Assembly (NCBI GenBank): GCA_020638735.1
Contig: JACKHZ010000008.1
Span: forward strand, 496,001 to 560,000
Source: Planctomycetota bacterium
GTDB lineage: Bacteria; Planctomycetota; UBA1135; UBA2386
Length of the DNA: 64,000 bases
Direction: 5' to 3'
Below are positions 35,030 to 43,430 of this stretch, one piece after another. The notes beneath the pieces were generated by a model that saw only the letters and a program-made list of their open reading frames with translations, had not been told where the DNA came from and did not search any database. A program made the translations under genes and the position numbers. Each line of letters starts with the position of its first letter. The stretch's first letter is position 1.

Positions 35030-35770
35030 TCAGAGGCGACCGAGCAGGCCGCTGCCGACGGCGCGACCGGCGACCGCGAGCCGCGCCGGGTCGAACGAAC
35101 GGCGCGCGGCCAGCTGCCAGACCACCGCGCGATCGGGCCACCACTTGACGTCGTCGTCCGACGAATCGCGCGGATCGTCGACGAAGCAGCCGAGCGCGCG
35201 TTCTTCGTCGGAGACGTCGCCGTGCCACCAGACGTGGCCGCCGTGCTCGCTGTAGAGGTAGCCGCGCTCGAGGCGGCCGCGCGCGGCGAACGCCCAGCCG
35301 TGCACGTCGAGCGCTTCGTCGCTGACGAACCACTGCGCGCGGCCGAAGGTCGCGGCGAGCGCCGTCAGCAGCGCCTCGAGCCGCGGCAGGTCGTCGGCCA
35401 GCGCGGCGACGTCGCGGCCGATGACCAGCACGTGGCCGTCGAGCGCCGGCGTGGCGAACGCGCCGCGCAGAACCGCGTCGGCGAGCCCGGACGCCCAGTT
35501 GGCCGGCAGCGCGGTACGCAGCGCCAGCGCCCGCGCCACCGCGGCGGAGTCGCCGGCCGGCACGACCATCCAACCGACGTCGCGCGGGAACGCCGTCGGC
35601 CGATCGGGCGCCGCCGCCGGACGCGCCGCCGCGCCGCCGGGCCGCACGGCAGGATCGACCAGCGCGTCGGCGCCGCCGCGATGGATGCGCACGAGCCGGT
35701 CCCAGCCCCGCAGCCCCCACCAGACGAGGGCGACCAGCAGCACGATCGTGACCAGCAAGCCGGGATGCAT
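35030..35770 (-). CDS. Membrane-anchored protein of unknown function
   Basis: 246 residues. An N-terminal transmembrane helix (4-20, LLVTIVLLVALVWWGL) is followed by a Pro/Ala-rich spacer (45-65) and a soluble domain (70-246). Notable pieces are GHVLVIGRDVAALADDLPRLEALLTAL, GYLYSEHGGHVWWHGDVSDEERALG and DDDVKWWPDRAVV. I recognise no family. The domain has the look of a small alpha/beta fold with conserved tryptophans near the C-terminus. It lies between the S9-peroxiredoxin gene and the cyclo-ligase gene, all on the minus strand, with 16 bases to the latter, so it may be the last gene of that unit. Confidence 0.65.
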   Translation of the reverse strand: MHPGLLVTIVLLVALVWWGLRGWDRLVRIHRGGADALVDPAVRPGGAAARPAAAPDRPTAFPRDVGWMVVPAGDSAAVARALALRTALPANWASGLADAVLRGAFATPALDGHVLVIGRDVAALADDLPRLEALLTALAATFGRAQWFVSDEALDVHGWAFAARGRLERGYLYSEHGGHVWWHGDVSDEERALGCFVDDPRDSSDDDVKWWPDRAVVWQLAARRSFDPARLAVAGRAVGSGLLGRL

Positions 35771-35786
35771 CGGCGTCGGTTTTGGC

Positions 35787-36686
35787 TCACGGCGGCGGCG
35801 AATGCCAGCCCCGCTCGGTCACGACCGCGTCGAGGTGCTGGTCGTGCACGTCGGTCGGCACCGCCGGCAGCTGCTGCACGGCGAATGCCACCCCGACGCA
35901 GAGCGGCCGCGGCGCGGCGGCGCGCGCCGCCAACCAGCGGTCGTAGTAGCCCTTGCCCTGGCCGAGGCGCGCGCCCGTGGCGTCGAAGGCGACCAGCGGC
36001 GCGAGCAGGATCGTCGGCAGGAGTTCGTCCGCGTCGGGCGCGGGGCCGCGGGTGCCGAAGCCGGCGTCGACGAGGCCCGCGTCGTCACCGGTCCAGCGGC
36101 GGAACGTCATCGACTCGCCGTCGACGACCGGCAGCGCCAGCGCGGCGCCGCGCGCGGCGAGCGCGCGCGCCAACGGGCGCGGGTCGACCTCGTCGGGCAA
36201 CGGCCAGTAGGCACCGACCACGGCGGCGGTGGCGGCGGCGCGTTCGGCGAGCCGCGGCTCGGCATGCGCCACGATCTGCGCCACGGCCGCGTCGGCCGAC
36301 GCGCCAGCAGCGACGCGCGCGCGGCGCAGGCGCGCGAGCCGCCGCAGTGCCGCCTTGCCGATCGTCAGGCCATGGTCCGCGAGCGCGGGGAGTCCGGCGA
36401 GCGCCCCGATCCCCCACTTGGCGCGTTCGCTGTCGGTGGTCGCACGATCCACGGGCCACAGCACATGGGCGCCTCTGCGGCGGACGAATTGCGTGCCGAA
36501 CTTCTGTTCGCGGCCGGTGAGCGCGCGCCCGCGATCGAACGCCATCGCCGCCAGCGCGCGCCAGCGCGGCCCCGTGTCGAAGCGACGCAACGCGAGCTGG
36601 TGCACGGCGTCGACCACCGCCGGATCGTCGCTGCGCACCTGCATCAGCGCGCGGTAGAACTCGACCTTGGCGTCGCCGTCGCTCAC
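35787..36686 (-). CDS. 5-formyltetrahydrofolate cyclo-ligase with an N-terminal DUF6624-like domain
   Basis: 299 residues, about 100 longer than normal. Residues 110-299 are the cyclo-ligase, which converts 5-formyl-THF to 5,10-methenyl-THF with ATP: KAALRRLARLRRARV (nucleotide site) and LGQGKGYYDRWLA (the GxGxGYYD folate/ATP loop). Residues 1-105 include FDRGRALTGREQKFGTQFVRR and SERAKWGIGALAGLPAL, matching the Q-x-(Y/F)-GTQ and R-x-x-x-G(L/I) pattern of DUF6624. The GTG start overlaps the stop of the upstream gene by four bases (GTGA). The role of the extra domain is unknown. Confidence 0.8.
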   Translation of the reverse strand: MSDGDAKVEFYRALMQVRSDDPAVVDAVHQLALRRFDTGPRWRALAAMAFDRGRALTGREQKFGTQFVRRRGAHVLWPVDRATTDSERAKWGIGALAGLPALADHGLTIGKAALRRLARLRRARVAAGASADAAVAQIVAHAEPRLAERAAATAAVVGAYWPLPDEVDPRPLARALAARGAALALPVVDGESMTFRRWTGDDAGLVDAGFGTRGPAPDADELLPTILLAPLVAFDATGARLGQGKGYYDRWLAARAAAPRPLCVGVAFAVQQLPAVPTDVHDQHLDAVVTERGWHSPPP

Positions 36687-38185
36687 CGCAAGAGGCTCCC
36701 GATCGCCGCCGCCAGCTTCTGCGCCAGCTGCATCGGCGCGTCGTCCGCGGCGGCGAGCACCAGCGGCACGTCGTCGGCAGCAGCCGCACGCAGCGTCGCC
36801 TGCGTCGCCGCGTCGGCCCCCGACCCGGCGAACAGCACCAGCCGACAATCGTGCTCGGCGCACCAGCGCTTCGCCGCGGCGAGCGCGTCGGCGAACGCGG
36901 ACTGCGCGACCTCGTCGTCCGCCTCGCCGAGCGTTCCGAACACCAGCGCCGCGGGCCGGTAGGCGGTGTAGAAGTCGCGGAACAACCGCCACTGCTGGGC
37001 CGCATCGGGCACCGCGGTCTGCGGACCGAGCACTTCGACGGCTTGGCGCGTGGTGCCGCGCAGCGCCGCCCGCAGCAGCAGCTCGAGGTGCTCGCCCGGC
37101 CCGCCGACGTCGTAGAGCGGCGCACCGCCGAGCAGGAACACGCGCGGCCCGGCCTCGGCCTGGGCCAACGAATGCACGATCCCCGGACCGCGCACGCGGC
37201 AACCGAGCGCTTCGGTGAGCTGGTTGCCGGCGTCGGGGCCGAACAGCTCGTCCGGCACGCGCGAGTCGTGGTGCATGGCGCGCAGCCCGGCGTCGCCGGC
37301 GAACGCAGCGGCGAACACCAGCGCGAGCCGCAGCGGCAGGTTGTCCCGCACGACGAACGCACTCGCTGCGGCCGCCGCACCGGTCAGCACCAGCAGCATC
37401 GCGTCGGCGCCGGGGAAGGCGAGCTCGAGGTCGCCCTGCCAGATCGCCCACGCGACGAACCCGACCATCGCCACCGCTCCGGCGACCAGCTCGAGCTGCT
37501 GCGCACCGAGCGCCAGGCCGAAGGCCAGCACCACCGCCGCGGCGAGCAGGCCGAAGCCGGCCCACCCCCATCGCGACGGGCCGAGGTGGTCGGCGCCGCG
37601 CGGCGCGATCTCCAGCCGGTGGATCACGGCGTTGCCGCCGCGGGTCAACATGATCAGGCGCCCGTAGACGTCGTCCGCCAGCTGCCACGGCTGCTGCCGG
37701 CCGGCGACGTTGGCGCGCAGCCAGCGACCGCGGGCCTGGATCCACACCGTCGACAGGTATCCGGGCGCGACGCCGACGCCGTTCCCGGGCCCTCCGGTCA
37801 GCAGCGCGTCGCGGCTCCGCCAGCCGGGCCCGTCGCCGACCGTGGACATGCGCAGCCCGGTGAAGCGGCCGGCGAACATCTCCATCGGCCCGATCACGCC
37901 GGTCTCCGGGTCCTCGAGATGTCGCGGCTCGACGACCCGCAGCAGCACGTCGAGGTCGGCGCCTTCGCCGAGCGAGACGTCCATCTCGAGGTCGAAGTCG
38001 CCGAACCTGTTGCCGAGCTCGAACCAGTGCGCGTCGGTGATCTCGACGAGGTCGGTGGCGTCGCGGTTGAGGTGGAAGTGCTGCCGGTCCAGCCGCAGGT
38101 CGCGGCAGCCCGCCGGCACGAAGCACGGCAGCAGGGAACCGGCGACGACGCCGCAGGCGAGCAGGAACCAGCACGACCAGCGCAT
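36683..38185 (-). CDS. Membrane protein with LamG-like and SGNH/GDSL-like domains
   Basis: 500 residues. An N-terminal transmembrane or signal segment (2-20) precedes a beta-rich domain at about 30-190 (FGDFDLEMDVSLGEGADLDVLLRVVEPRHLED), of the LamG/DUF1080 type. Four or five transmembrane helices follow at about 205-315. The C-terminal soluble part (320-500) has VFLLGGAPLYDVGGPGEHLELLLR and LVFAGSGADAATQATLR segments that recall an SGNH-hydrolase scaffold, but the catalytic GDS serine is absent (GGAP instead), so it may be inactive. It is translationally coupled to the cyclo-ligase gene. Start at 38185 gives MRWSCWFLLACG. Function unknown. Confidence 0.65.
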   Translation of the reverse strand: MRWSCWFLLACGVVAGSLLPCFVPAGCRDLRLDRQHFHLNRDATDLVEITDAHWFELGNRFGDFDLEMDVSLGEGADLDVLLRVVEPRHLEDPETGVIGPMEMFAGRFTGLRMSTVGDGPGWRSRDALLTGGPGNGVGVAPGYLSTVWIQARGRWLRANVAGRQQPWQLADDVYGRLIMLTRGGNAVIHRLEIAPRGADHLGPSRWGWAGFGLLAAAVVLAFGLALGAQQLELVAGAVAMVGFVAWAIWQGDLELAFPGADAMLLVLTGAAAAASAFVVRDNLPLRLALVFAAAFAGDAGLRAMHHDSRVPDELFGPDAGNQLTEALGCRVRGPGIVHSLAQAEAGPRVFLLGGAPLYDVGGPGEHLELLLRAALRGTTRQAVEVLGPQTAVPDAAQQWRLFRDFYTAYRPAALVFGTLGEADDEVAQSAFADALAAAKRWCAEHDCRLVLFAGSGADAATQATLRAAAADDVPLVLAAADDAPMQLAQKLAAAIGSLLR

Positions 38186-38307
38186 GGCCGGCGACAGTAC
38201 GGGCCCCGGCACCTTCGACAACCTGCAAAGCGGCCGCCTTCACGCCGCACCGACGAACCACCGTCGCGCCGTTCAAGTGCGAGCCCCCGGCGGCTAGCCT
38301 TGCCGAA

Positions 38308-39432
38308 GTGTCCAGCCGCGAGTGGTTCGTCGATCGCCTCGTCCTGCCGCACTGCGTGAAGGCCGGCGTGCGCATCACGGCGCGCGACGGCGTCGTCGAC
38401 GACGTCGGCCAGCGCGCGCCCGGTGCCGGCGCCGAACACCTGCGCGGCACCCTGCTGCCGGGCTTCGTCGATCTGCAGGTCAACGGCCAGGGCGGCCGCA
38501 GCGTGCACGAAGCGACGCCGGACGCGCTCGAGCAGATCGCGCGGGCGGTGTTCGCCGGCGGCGCGGTGGCCTTCCTGCCGACGCTGATCACCGCGCCGTG
38601 GGGCGAACTGCTGGCGCAGGTGCGCGCGGTGGCGCGATGGATCGCGGAACGACCCGCTGGCCCGGCGCCCGACGCCGCCGTGCCGCTCGGCCTGCACGTC
38701 GAGGGCCCGTTCCTGACGACGCCCGGCGCCCATCCGAAGGAACACCTGATCGCGCCGACCCCGCAGCGCATCGACGAGCTGCTGAAGGCGGCGGACGGAC
38801 ACCTGCGCCTGGTGACGATCGGCAACGCCGCGCCCGGCGCCGTCGAGGCGAGCGCCCGCCTCAGCGCCGCGGGCGTGACCGTCGCGCTCGGGCACTGTGA
38901 CAGCCCGGACGGCTTCACCGCCTGTGTCGACGCCGGCGCCACCGCGGTGACGCACCTGTTCAACGTCATGGGCCCGATCCACCATCGCCTCGCCGGTCCC
39001 GCGGTGCTGGCGCTCGACGACGCGCGCGTCAGCTGCCCGATGATCGTCGACGGGGTGCACGTGTCGCCGGCGATGGTGCGCCACGCGTTCCGCGTGCTGG
39101 GCCCGGATCGCGCCGTGCTCGTCACCGACGCGGTCGCTGCGGCCGGCATGCCCGACGGGGACTACGTCCTGTCCGGGCAGGTCGTGACGGCGCAGCGCGG
39201 CGTGGTGCGCAACGCCTCGGGTGCTCTGGCCGGCTCGGCGCTGACGATGGCGATGGCGGCGCGCAACTTCCTGTCGATGGTGCCCGACGCCGGACCGTGG
39301 ACGCTGGCGCGGCTCGCGGCGCACAACCCGGCGCGGCTCGTGGCAGCCGACGGCTACGGCGCGATCGCCGCCGGAGCGCGCGCCGCGTTCACGCTGCTCG
39401 GCGACGACGGCAGCGTGCGCTGCGTCGTCTGA
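38308..39432 (+). CDS. nagA: N-acetylglucosamine-6-phosphate deacetylase (NagA family)
   Basis: 374 residues from a GTG start. The amidohydrolase barrel shows LLPGFVDLQVNGQGG (the Q-x-N form, as in single-zinc NagA, instead of HxH), HVEGPFLTTPGAHP with the metal-ligand Glu, GHCDSPDGF and THLFNVMGP with metal His, and LVTDAVAAAGMPDG with the catalytic Asp. It would deacetylate GlcNAc-6-phosphate for amino-sugar recycling or catabolism. No nagB or amino-sugar transporter is adjacent. The motif set matches the E. coli type. It diverges from the LamG/SGNH-like gene across about 120 bases. Confidence 0.93.
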   Translation: MSSREWFVDRLVLPHCVKAGVRITARDGVVDDVGQRAPGAGAEHLRGTLLPGFVDLQVNGQGGRSVHEATPDALEQIARAVFAGGAVAFLPTLITAPWGELLAQVRAVARWIAERPAGPAPDAAVPLGLHVEGPFLTTPGAHPKEHLIAPTPQRIDELLKAADGHLRLVTIGNAAPGAVEASARLSAAGVTVALGHCDSPDGFTACVDAGATAVTHLFNVMGPIHHRLAGPAVLALDDARVSCPMIVDGVHVSPAMVRHAFRVLGPDRAVLVTDAVAAAGMPDGDYVLSGQVVTAQRGVVRNASGALAGSALTMAMAARNFLSMVPDAGPWTLARLAAHNPARLVAADGYGAIAAGARAAFTLLGDDGSVRCVV

Positions 39433-39444
39433 ACCGCCGCGCCC

Positions 39445-41907
39445 CTATTCGACCCAGGGCCGCGCCTGCTTGACCAGCAGCCGCCCCTTCTTGTCGACCT
39501 TGAACTCGACCTCCATCGCGAACTCCGGGTCGTCCTGCCTGCCGTAGAGCGTCGCGAAGCGCTCGTGCACGGTGCGCAGGCAGCGGCGCAGCTCGAGCAG
39601 CGTGTCCGGGTCGAGCAGCGGCTGGTCGCCGGCGCGGTTGCTGCGCTGCAGCACGCGGTCGCCGCGCGGGTTGCGCGGGCCGATCAGCAGCTCCTCGGGC
39701 ACCGAGCGCGCCTCCGGGTTGGTGACGAGGTCCTCGCCGACCTGCGCGTTGACGTAGTACTGCACGACCTTGCTGGCGCCCGCGACCAGCCGCCCGCTGA
39801 CGTCCTTGGTCACCGCCACGCCGTTGGCGCGCTCCTTCTTCTCGTTGGCGTGCAACGCGACGCCCATCGCCGCCGCGAAGTGGTCGACGCGGTAGAACTC
39901 GCGCTCCTCGAAGGCGCGGAAGTTCCACAGGCTGGCGTAGACCTGACGGATCGTCTTGGCGAGGTGGCTCTCCTTCGGCTTGTGCGTGAACGAGTCGTAG
40001 AGGCCGGCGCCGGAGAACCCGGGCAGGTCCTCGTTGTTGGTGCTCGAGCGGCAGCGGATCGACTCGTCCTTGCCGAACTTCGCCTGCACCTCGCCGAGCG
40101 CGTCCTCGACCCACTTCGGCATCCTGCCGTTCTCGATCGCCTTGCGGAACTCGGCCAGCGCGCGCTCGCGCGTGTCGGCGTCGACGCGGAAGTCCTTGGC
40201 CGCCATCATCTCCTTGGCCATCGCGTAGAAGCCGTTCTCCTTCATGAACGCGTCGTAGCAGGCGAACGGCACCGCGAAGCCGTCCGGCGAGCGCTCGTCG
40301 GGCCAGCCGAAGGTGCGCAGCACGGCGAGGTTGGCGGCCTTGACGCCGACGCTCCGGTGGTCGTCGAAGCCCAGCTCGGCGAACGGGCGGATCGCGCGCA
40401 CCGCGAGGTCGCGCGGCGGCTTCTGCACCTGCTTCGGCCGCAGCGCCGCGAAGTGCGCGTCGACCTCCTGCTGGGTCGCGGCGCGCAGCTCGTAGCCGTC
40501 ACCGCGCACCTCGTAGCGCACCAGCTTGCCGAGCAGCGTGCGCACGCGCTCGTCGTCGGCGACGCCGCGCACGTAGGCGTTGGGCACGTCGTCCTGCACG
40601 CAGCGCAGGTTGACGTGCGACAGCGGCGTCTGCCGCGCGCCGGTCAAGACGCCGGCCGTGCGCGGCATCTCGTTGGGCAGCTCCGTGTAGACGACCACGT
40701 CGTGCACTGCCGGCCGCTCGTCGCCATGCATCAGCCGGAGCCGTCCGAACGACACCGCGCGGTGCAGCGGCGCGAACGCGGTCTCCCCGTAGACGTCGTC
40801 GGCGTGGAACACCGGCAGCTTCGCCTGCTCGTAGAGCTCCTCCTCGCGCTGCCAGCGCTGCTCGGCCCGCGGCAGCAGGTTGTAGGACAAGTTGCCGGCC
40901 AGCGGCTTCGCCTTCGCCTGCAGCAGCCGGTAGGCCATCTGGATGTCGGCGAACGGATAGGCGTCGTTGGGCTCGAACTCGAACGTGTAGAGGCCGGGCT
41001 TGCCGCTCGGCGACACCAGCAGCGGCCGGTAGACCAGCACGCCGCGCATGCGCATCGTGCCGTCGCGTTCGTCGACGCCGATGCGTTGCATGAACATCGG
41101 GTGCGCGCGGTAGGTCTTGGTGTTCATGAAGTACAGCCGGGGCGCGTCGGAGTCGGCGGCCTCGATCTGGAACTTGACGAACTCGAGGTTGGCGAGGTGG
41201 GTGTCGATCATGACCTCCTCACCCTGGTACGACAGCGCGTGGAACGCCTCGCGATCGCCGATCGTCGCCGCGCCGTCGTCGAACTCGAGTTCGTCCGGCT
41301 GCAGCACGTGGTCGGGACGCTCGCCGCCGCGGCCGCCGAAGCCGCCCGGTCCGCCCATGCCAGGAGGACCGCCGGGCCCACCCGGGAAGCCACCGCGCGT
41401 CGGCCGCATCTCCTCGGCGGACACCACGCCGTCGCCGTCGCGATCGGCCTTCAGCAGCGATCGTGCGGCGTCGGTGACCTCGTCGTCGAACAGCTCGCCG
41501 TCGCCGTCGAGGTCGAGCGCAGCCATCACCGGATGCGCGCCCATCATGCCCATCGGGCCGCCGGGGCCGCCCATGCCAGGCGGGCCGCCCGGGCCACCAG
41601 GGAAGCCGCCGGGCCCACCACCGGGCGGACCGTCCGCGCCGCGGCGGCCGCCGAAGTCGGGCATCAGCTCGTCGCTGGTCAGGTTGCCGTCACCGTTCTT
41701 GTCGAGCGTCAGCAGCGCGCTGGCCGCGGCCTTGCGTTCGGCCGCTGAGATCTCGCCGTCCTGATCCGCGTCGAGGACCTGCACCGCCGGCAGCGGCGGC
41801 ATGCGCATGCCGCGCGGACCGCGGTCGCCCCGACCGCCGCGGCGATCCTGCGCGGGGAGCGCGGCAGACAGACAGGTGAGAGTGACGACGAACAACGTGG
41901 TGCGCAT
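39445..41907 (-). CDS. Secreted EF-hand protein with PEP/pyruvate-binding (PPDK-like) module
   Basis: 820 residues, signal peptide at 1-19. Two EF-hand pairs are plain: loops at 46-57, 69-80, 132-143 and 155-166, each with Asp-rich D-x-D-x-D-G pattern. They are separated by Gly/Pro/Met-rich stretches (85-125, 170-196). Residues 205-430 form a domain with no match I can name. A swivel-like stretch TAGVLTGARQTPLSHVNLRC follows, then a PPDK/PEP-synthase N-terminal module: VGVKAANLAVLR, DGFAVPFACYDAF, IRCRSSTNNEDLPGFSGAGLYDSF and NGVAVTKDVSG. The order (swivel before ATP-grasp-like domain) differs from PEP synthase. It sits 15 bases from a VTC-domain gene in a unit of four or five genes. Confidence 0.8.
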   Translation of the reverse strand: MRTTLFVVTLTCLSAALPAQDRRGGRGDRGPRGMRMPPLPAVQVLDADQDGEISAAERKAAASALLTLDKNGDGNLTSDELMPDFGGRRGADGPPGGGPGGFPGGPGGPPGMGGPGGPMGMMGAHPVMAALDLDGDGELFDDEVTDAARSLLKADRDGDGVVSAEEMRPTRGGFPGGPGGPPGMGGPGGFGGRGGERPDHVLQPDELEFDDGAATIGDREAFHALSYQGEEVMIDTHLANLEFVKFQIEAADSDAPRLYFMNTKTYRAHPMFMQRIGVDERDGTMRMRGVLVYRPLLVSPSGKPGLYTFEFEPNDAYPFADIQMAYRLLQAKAKPLAGNLSYNLLPRAEQRWQREEELYEQAKLPVFHADDVYGETAFAPLHRAVSFGRLRLMHGDERPAVHDVVVYTELPNEMPRTAGVLTGARQTPLSHVNLRCVQDDVPNAYVRGVADDERVRTLLGKLVRYEVRGDGYELRAATQQEVDAHFAALRPKQVQKPPRDLAVRAIRPFAELGFDDHRSVGVKAANLAVLRTFGWPDERSPDGFAVPFACYDAFMKENGFYAMAKEMMAAKDFRVDADTRERALAEFRKAIENGRMPKWVEDALGEVQAKFGKDESIRCRSSTNNEDLPGFSGAGLYDSFTHKPKESHLAKTIRQVYASLWNFRAFEEREFYRVDHFAAAMGVALHANEKKERANGVAVTKDVSGRLVAGASKVVQYYVNAQVGEDLVTNPEARSVPEELLIGPRNPRGDRVLQRSNRAGDQPLLDPDTLLELRRCLRTVHERFATLYGRQDDPEFAMEVEFKVDKKGRLLVKQARPWVE

Positions 41908-41922
41908 GACGGGAACCTCACA

Positions 41923-42654
41923 TCAACCGACGGTGGCGTAGCCGAGCCGTTGGCAACCGGAGACGTACTTGGAGAAGCGGGCGGGGCGCGCGCCGAGCAC
42001 GCGCATCGCGCTGGTGAGCCCCTCTGGGGCGTCGGTCGGCGTCTTGCACTCGACCAGCGCGACGCCGGCCAGCCGTTCGACGAAGCGCCGTGTGAGCCGT
42101 CGCTGGCCGAGCAGCGGCGCGAAGCGCAGGTCGTAGTCGAGCGTCAACCGCGCATCGCCCAAGGTGAAGTGCTCGCGACGGTACTCGACCAGCAGCACCG
42201 CGTCGCTGAGCGTGTCGACGAGCGCGCGGCTGCGGTCCGGCAACGACGGCGCGAGCAGCTGCGGCACCTTGCGCAGCGGCAACTCGGCGAACGGCGCGCC
42301 ACCCTCGACGCGATGCCGCAACTTGCCGGTCGTCTGGTTGCAGCGCCACTTGACCTCGAACCAGAAGGCGTCGCGCGGCGCGTCGTGGTCGTACCAGCGC
42401 ACCCGCGCCTTCTGCCGAATGCCGACGCCGGCGAGGTTGGCGCGGCACGCCGACAGCCGCGCGTCGTCGAAGTAGACGCTGCGCACGAGCGACACCGGAC
42501 CGGCGTAGCGGATCGGCGTCGCCATGCGCCGCAGCGCGTGGCGCAGCGCCGCGACGTCGGCGTCGTCGAACGAGAACTTGGTCTCGACGCGCGCCGCCAG
42601 GTCGGCGCGCTCGCGGCTCTCGTCCACGACCCGGTACGGCGCCAGCGCGGTCAC
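41923..42654 (-). CDS. VTC-domain polyphosphate-polymerase-like protein
   Basis: 243 residues of the VTC/CYTH-like tunnel fold. Conserved pieces are RVETKFSF, LVRSVYFDD, RQKARVRWYD, FWFEVKWR, LVEYRREHF, LTLDYDLRF, LVECKTP and the closing RFSKYVSGCQRLG. In yeast Vtc4 this fold makes polyphosphate from ATP; bacterial homologues are usually linked to CotH-kinase and DUF4956 genes. Here the DUF4956 gene is directly upstream (1 base apart), but a PEP-binding EF-hand protein takes the usual CotH place downstream. The start is a GTG. No signal peptide, so it is cytoplasmic. Substrate in bacteria is unproven. Confidence 0.88.
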   Translation of the reverse strand: MTALAPYRVVDESRERADLAARVETKFSFDDADVAALRHALRRMATPIRYAGPVSLVRSVYFDDARLSACRANLAGVGIRQKARVRWYDHDAPRDAFWFEVKWRCNQTTGKLRHRVEGGAPFAELPLRKVPQLLAPSLPDRSRALVDTLSDAVLLVEYRREHFTLGDARLTLDYDLRFAPLLGQRRLTRRFVERLAGVALVECKTPTDAPEGLTSAMRVLGARPARFSKYVSGCQRLGYATVG

Positions 42655-42655
42655 G

Positions 42656-43360
42656 TCAGCTCAGCGCCCCCGCGTCGACGTAGGAGATCTGGCAGCCGGG
42701 CAGCTGCCCGCGCAACGTCGCGACCAGGCGCTGCGCGTCCCCGTTGCGCACGCGCAGCAGGTGCACGCGCAGCTGCCCTTCGTCGCCGTCGACCTCGCAG
42801 CGCTGCACGACCAGGTCGACGCCCGTCGCCAGCACGACCTCGAGCGCGTTCTCCGGACCGCTGCCGAAGTACTTCTCCGCCGAGCCGATCACGGTCAGGA
42901 ACGCGTCGTCGCGGCGCTGCGACCGCAGCTTGTCGAGGAACAGCACGAACAGCGTCGCGACGCCGATCAGCACGATCGCCAGCCACGGCTGTTCGGCGCC
43001 GAGCGACAGCCCGATGCCGATGCAGAGGAACAGGTAGACGAGCTCTTCCGGGTCCTTGATCGCGGCGCGGAAGCGCACGATCGACAGCGCGCCGACGAGG
43101 CCGAGCGACAGCGCCAGCGAGGTCTTGACGACCGACATCACGGCGATCGTGACCAGCGTCAGCAGCGGGAAGACGCGCGCGATCGAGTCGCCGGTCGGGT
43201 TGCGGCTGGTCAGCCGGTAGAGGAAGCGCACGTAGAGCGCGAGCAGTCCGCCGAGCACCAGGTAGACGGCGAGCGTCAGGATGGTGGCGAGGTTCGGCGC
43301 GGCGAACGCGTCGGCGAGCGGGTGCCAGGGTGCGGGCGAGGGGTCTTGCGGGATCGGCAT
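42656..43360 (-). CDS. DUF4956 membrane protein
   Basis: 234 residues with about four transmembrane helices in the first half (LATILTLAVYLVLGGLLALYV, LTLVTIAVMSVVKTSLALSLG) and the DUF4956 hallmark LGLVGALSIVRFRAAIKDPEELVYLFL. The cytoplasmic C-terminal half is an alpha/beta domain (QLRVHLLRVRNGDAQRLVATL). The molecular function is unknown. The tight coupling with a VTC-domain gene is the standard context of this family. The ATG at 43360 is chosen because the membrane region then begins after about 20 residues; an upstream start adds only a basic Pro-rich tail. Confidence 0.9.
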   Translation of the reverse strand: MPIPQDPSPAPWHPLADAFAAPNLATILTLAVYLVLGGLLALYVRFLYRLTSRNPTGDSIARVFPLLTLVTIAVMSVVKTSLALSLGLVGALSIVRFRAAIKDPEELVYLFLCIGIGLSLGAEQPWLAIVLIGVATLFVLFLDKLRSQRRDDAFLTVIGSAEKYFGSGPENALEVVLATGVDLVVQRCEVDGDEGQLRVHLLRVRNGDAQRLVATLRGQLPGCQISYVDAGALS

Positions 43361-43430
43361 CAGGCGGCGTGGCGGCGCGTTACGCGCAGGTCGGGGATCT
43401 TCACACGGCACGTGGTGCCGGCGCCGGGGA

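Noticed and set aside
31315..35148. 1277-codon open frame on the plus strand
   Set aside because: It is antisense to the S9-peroxiredoxin gene, whose catalytic motifs are all intact. The antisense translation is Arg/Val/Leu-rich low complexity.
35787..39149. Very long minus-strand frame (1120 codons) that includes the folate cyclo-ligase
   Set aside because: Only the last 300 codons show family motifs. The rest overlaps nagA antisense and the coupled membrane protein gene out of frame. A GTG overlapping the upstream stop gives a normal start.
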